NCBI GenBank assembly: GCA_003500955.1 | Contig: DNQP01000119.1 | Location: forward strand, 1 to 8,653 | Length of the DNA stretch: 8,653 nt | DNA from: Curvibacter sp. | GTDB taxonomy: Bacteria > Pseudomonadota > Gammaproteobacteria > Burkholderiales > Burkholderiaceae_C | Direction: 5' to 3' | Shown: piece by piece, positions 6,508 through 8,653 of the stretch | Numbering within the stretch: position 1 is the first letter of the stretch | How the letters are laid out: each line of letters opens with the position of its first letter | Translations under genes and position numbers: made by a program | The notes under the pieces: generated by a model | What the model saw: the letters and a program-made list of their open reading frames with translations, nothing else | Told to the model about the DNA's origin: nothing | Databases searched by the model: none

Positions 6508-7155
6508 ATGGAGCACACGACCCGCATCCTCGCCATCCGCCATGGCGAAACCGCGTGGAACGTGGACACGCGCATCCAGGGCCACCTGGACATCCCGCTC
6601 AACGACACCGGCCGCTGGCAAGCCGCGCGTCTGGCGCGTGCGCTCGCCGCGCGCGATGCCATCCACGCGGTCTACAGCAGCGACCTGCAGCGCGCGCACG
6701 AAACCGCGCAGGCCATCGCCGTGGCTACGGGCACGCCGCTGCGCACGCACACCGGCCTGCGCGAGCGCGGCTTCGGCCTCTTCGAAGGCAGGACCTACGC
6801 CGAGATCGAGCAGACCTGGCCCGAAGAATCCGAGCACTGGCGCCGCCGCACGCCGGACTGGCAACCACCCCAGGGGGGCGAATCGCTGCTCCAGGTGCGT
6901 GCGCGCATCCTGCAGACCTTGCAGGAGCTCGCGGCCCCGCATGTGGGCCAGCAGATCGTGCTGGTCGCCCACGGCGGCGTCATGGACCAGCTCTACCGCC
7001 TGGCCACGGGCCAGGACCTGCAAGCCCCGCGCACCTGGCAGCTCGGCAACACTGCCGTCAACCGCCTGCTCTGGACACCCGAAGGCCTGTCCCTCGTGGG
7101 TTGGGCCGACACCTCCCATCTCGAAGACGATGCCCTCGATGAATTCAGCACCTGA
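6508..7155 (+). CDS. Histidine phosphatase family protein (phosphoglycerate mutase-like)
   Basis: This is a cytoplasmic phosphatase of the histidine phosphatase superfamily, often labelled GpmB-like or cofactor-independent of mutase function; the true substrate is not known. The 215-residue product has the catalytic motif R11-H12-G13-E14-T15 with the phosphate-accepting H12, then YSSDLQRAHETA (56-67) with R62, the acid residue E86 in LRERGFGLFEG, and the second catalytic H155 in VAHGG. It lacks an insertion typical of true dPGM and so is likely a phosphatase. I chose the ATG at 6508 because GAGGA (6492-6496) lies upstream of it at a workable distance and MEHTTRILAIRHGE matches the usual N-terminus. 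An ATG at 6496 would add four residues but has no room for a ribosome binding site. The 3' end overlaps the next gene by 17 bases. Confidence 0.88.
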   Translation: MEHTTRILAIRHGETAWNVDTRIQGHLDIPLNDTGRWQAARLARALAARDAIHAVYSSDLQRAHETAQAIAVATGTPLRTHTGLRERGFGLFEGRTYAEIEQTWPEESEHWRRRTPDWQPPQGGESLLQVRARILQTLQELAAPHVGQQIVLVAHGGVMDQLYRLATGQDLQAPRTWQLGNTAVNRLLWTPEGLSLVGWADTSHLEDDALDEFST

Positions 7156-8299
7156 GTCCGCCCCCGCCCGCCTGCACGCCCTGATCGGCCAGGGCGTGGC
7201 CGCCATCGACACCCCCGCCCTGGTGGTGGACCTCGACGCCATGGAGCGCAACCTGCAGCGCATGGCCGACTACGCCCAGGCGCACGGCATGAGGCTGCGC
7301 CCGCACGCCAAGATGCACAAGAGCGCCACCCTGGGCCGGCGCCAGATGCAGGCCGGCGCCGTGGGCCTGTGCGTGCAGAAGACCTCGGAAGCCGAGGCGC
7401 TGGCGGCCGCGGGCGTGCACAACCTCTACATCAGCAACGAGGTCATCGCCCCGGCCAAGCTGGCCCGTGTGGCTGCGCTCGCGCGCCAGCTCGCCGCCCA
7501 CGGCGGCCGCCTGGCCATCGCCGTCGACAGTCTCATGGGCGTCGAGCACCTGGCCCAGGCCCTGGGTACCGGCACCAACCTGATCGACGTCTACATCGAA
7601 CTCGACGTGGGCCAGAAACGCTGTGGTGTCGCCACCCCGGCGGACGTGGTGCCCCTGGCCCAGGCCATCGCCCGCCACCCGGCCCTGGTTCTCGCCGGCC
7701 TGCAGGCCTACAACGGCCGCGCCCAGCACCTGCGCAGCGTGGCCGAGCGCCGCGCCGCGCTGGCCGAGGTCGTGCGCCTGGTGCAGGAGACACGCCGACT
7801 CGTCGAAGCCGCGGGCCTGAGCCTGCCGCTGGTCACGGGCGCCGGCAGCGGCACCTTTGGCCTCGAAGCCACCAGCGGCGTCTTCGGCGAGCTGCAGGCC
7901 GGCTCCTACCTTTTCATGGACGGCGACTACGCGCGCAACGAGGCCGATCCCGCGCAACCGGCCTTCGAGCACGCACTCTTCGTCAAGACCCAGGTCATGA
8001 GCGCCAGCGCCGGCCACGTGGTCGTGGACGCCGGCCACAAGAGTCACGCCATCGACTCCGGTCTGCCGCGTGTACACGGCGAGGCGCTGGAGGCCACGGG
8101 CTGCAGCGACGAGCACACCACGCTGCGCGCCACGGGCCAGGCGCCATTGCCGGCCCTGGGCAGCACGCTCTGGCTCATCCCGGGCCACTGCGACCCCACG
8201 GTCAATCTGCACGACTGGATGGTCGGTGTGCGGGGCGGACTGCAAGCGGGCACGGTGGAGGAGCTGATCCGGGTCGACACGCGCGGCTGCCTGGACTGA
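7139..8299 (+). CDS. PLP-dependent D-threonine / 3-hydroxy-D-aspartate aldolase family enzyme (DSD1 family)
   Basis: This is a fold-type III (alanine racemase N-domain) PLP enzyme with a second metal-binding domain. Members cleave D-threonine, beta-hydroxyaspartate or dehydrate D-serine. The 386-residue product has the PLP lysine K58 in RLRPHAKMHKS (52-62), VQKTSEAEALAAAGV (79-93), a phosphate-binding GAGSGTFG (234-241), and a metal site GHCDPTVNLHDW (349-360) with H350 and D352. The spacing H-x-D fits aldolases better than D-serine dehydratases, which usually have H-x-C. The PGHCDPT..N.HDW..GVR string is what I remember from Paracoccus D-3-hydroxyaspartate aldolase, so glycine/glyoxylate chemistry is possible. 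The ATG at 7139 lies in the preceding gene (17-bp overlap); an ATG at 7130 is an alternative. A much longer frame upstream is only the shadow of the phosphatase. Family sure, substrate open. Confidence 0.88.
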   Translation: MNSAPESAPARLHALIGQGVAAIDTPALVVDLDAMERNLQRMADYAQAHGMRLRPHAKMHKSATLGRRQMQAGAVGLCVQKTSEAEALAAAGVHNLYISNEVIAPAKLARVAALARQLAAHGGRLAIAVDSLMGVEHLAQALGTGTNLIDVYIELDVGQKRCGVATPADVVPLAQAIARHPALVLAGLQAYNGRAQHLRSVAERRAALAEVVRLVQETRRLVEAAGLSLPLVTGAGSGTFGLEATSGVFGELQAGSYLFMDGDYARNEADPAQPAFEHALFVKTQVMSASAGHVVVDAGHKSHAIDSGLPRVHGEALEATGCSDEHTTLRATGQAPLPALGSTLWLIPGHCDPTVNLHDWMVGVRGGLQAGTVEELIRVDTRGCLD

Positions 8300-8309
8300 G
8301 CGGGCAACG

Positions 8310-8331
8310 GCCCGCGATGCGGGTTTGTTCT
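8310..8331 (+). terminator. Candidate Rho-independent terminator after the aldolase gene
   Basis: CCCGC (8311-8315), a 3-base loop GAT, and GCGGG (8319-8323) form a short GC hairpin followed by TTTGTTCT. It starts 11 bases past the aldolase stop. A competing hairpin, GCGGGC (8300-8305) with GCCCGC (8310-8315) around the loop AACG, shares its left arm. The T tract is interrupted, so strength is uncertain. Confidence 0.5.
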
Positions 8332-8348
8332 CGGGTCGGGCGAGATCA

Positions 8349-8369
8349 GGCGCCGCCACAATCGGCGCC
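8349..8369. repeat. Inverted repeat abutting the desaturase-like start codon, with -10-like spacer
   Basis: GGCGCCG (8349-8355) and CGGCGCC (8363-8369) are perfect 7-bp arms around the spacer CCACAAT (8356-8362). The right arm ends one base before the ATG at 8370. The spacer contains CACAAT, a 4/6 match to a -10 element at a distance that would start transcription at or very near the ATG. No Shine-Dalgarno sequence is present. It may be an operator, a promoter, or both; I cannot tell which. Confidence 0.5.
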
Positions 8370-8653
8370 ATGAACGCCAGCCAGATCATCGTCCTTGCCA
8401 CCCCGGTTTTCCTGCTGCTGATCGCGATCGAATTCGCCTGGGGCGTGGCGAAGAAGCGCAACACCTACCGGCTCAACGACGCCGTCAACAGCATCGGCCT
8501 GGGCATGCTGAGTCAGATCAGCGCCGTGCTCACGCGCACGCTGCGCGTGGGCATCTATGTGGCGGTGTTCGAGCATGTGGCACTCTGGCGCAACGACGCC
8601 TTCTGGCAGAGCTGGTACGGCTGGGTGCTGGCGCTGGCGGTCTACGACTTCTG
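8370..8653 (+). CDS. Sterol desaturase / fatty acid hydroxylase superfamily membrane protein (partial, N-terminal)
   Basis: The first 94 residues are visible and the frame is open at the window edge. Residues 5-24 (QIIVLATPVFLLLIAIEFAW) are a membrane segment. They are followed by the basic KKRNTYRLNDAVNSIGLGML (28-47), the usual N-terminal signature of bacterial sterol-desaturase-like proteins, and further hydrophobic segments near 52-70 and 83-92. The last visible residues, VYDF, are where the family begins its first iron-binding histidine region (YDFxYYWxHR), so the catalytic histidines lie just outside. Members are di-iron membrane enzymes that hydroxylate or desaturate lipids; the substrate cannot be inferred. 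The ATG was chosen as the first start giving this N-terminus. It has no ribosome binding site and sits directly behind an inverted repeat. Confidence 0.82.
   Translation, partial: MNASQIIVLATPVFLLLIAIEFAWGVAKKRNTYRLNDAVNSIGLGMLSQISAVLTRTLRVGIYVAVFEHVALWRNDAFWQSWYGWVLALAVYDF

Noticed and set aside
6542..7138. Long in-frame extension upstream of the aldolase
   Set aside because: It runs out of frame through the phosphatase gene and its sequence is low-complexity; the conserved family sequence begins only after the ATG at 7139.
7145..8464. Minus-strand open frame of 439 codons opposite the aldolase
   Set aside because: Shadow of the aldolase gene; low-complexity Ala/Gly/Val/His composition and no known motif.
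1..8653. tRNA or rRNA genes, CRISPR arrays, insertion sequences, phage genes
   Set aside because: No cloverleaf-type sequence, regular short repeats, transposase motifs or terminal inverted repeats were seen; nearly all of the window is accounted for by ordinary genes.

Overview
This is a GC-rich window from a beta-proteobacterium, most probably Burkholderiales and likely Comamonadaceae. The codon usage, the terphthalate (tph) gene order, the order ttcA / DUF4136 lipoprotein / histidine phosphatase, and the promoter and terminator styles all fit that group. The organism call is inference; no search was run.

Left part (1-4899): a terephthalate catabolic locus in the layout known from Comamonas, tphR divergent from tphC-tphA2-tphA3-tphB-tphA1. 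On the minus strand are a TctC-type periplasmic terephthalate-binding protein (tphC), the Rieske oxygenase large and small subunits (tphA2, tphA3), a PdxA-fold decarboxylating cis-diol dehydrogenase (tphB), and the first 129 residues of the ferredoxin-type reductase (tphA1, cut by the window edge). The three junctions A2/A3, A3/B and B/A1 are all 4-bp stop/start overlaps, one of them using GTG. An IclR-type regulator (tphR) points the other way. The 118-bp gap between tphC and tphR holds a perfect 17-bp palindrome (7+3+7), a strong candidate TphR operator. Together the genes should bind terephthalate in the periplasm, dihydroxylate it with O2 and NAD(P)H, and oxidatively decarboxylate the diol to protocatechuate. 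The membrane part of the transporter and the protocatechuate ring-cleavage genes are not in the window.

Middle and right part (4900-8299): a co-directional plus-strand set of chromosomal genes. It holds ttcA (tRNA 2-thiocytidine synthesis), a small lipoprotein (DUF4136-like), a histidine phosphatase, and a PLP enzyme of the D-threonine / 3-hydroxyaspartate aldolase family that overlaps the phosphatase by 17 bp. A GC hairpin followed by a T-rich stretch closes the set.

Right edge (8300-8653): a short intergenic region with a 7-bp inverted repeat directly against the start codon of a truncated membrane protein of the sterol desaturase / fatty acid hydroxylase superfamily.

I see no tRNA, rRNA, CRISPR array, insertion sequence or transposase. 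Apart from the regions 4020-4137, 4900-4961 and 8300-8369 the window is essentially all coding. The main interest is the compact terephthalate (PET monomer) operon with its visible operator, placed directly against a housekeeping tRNA-modification gene.
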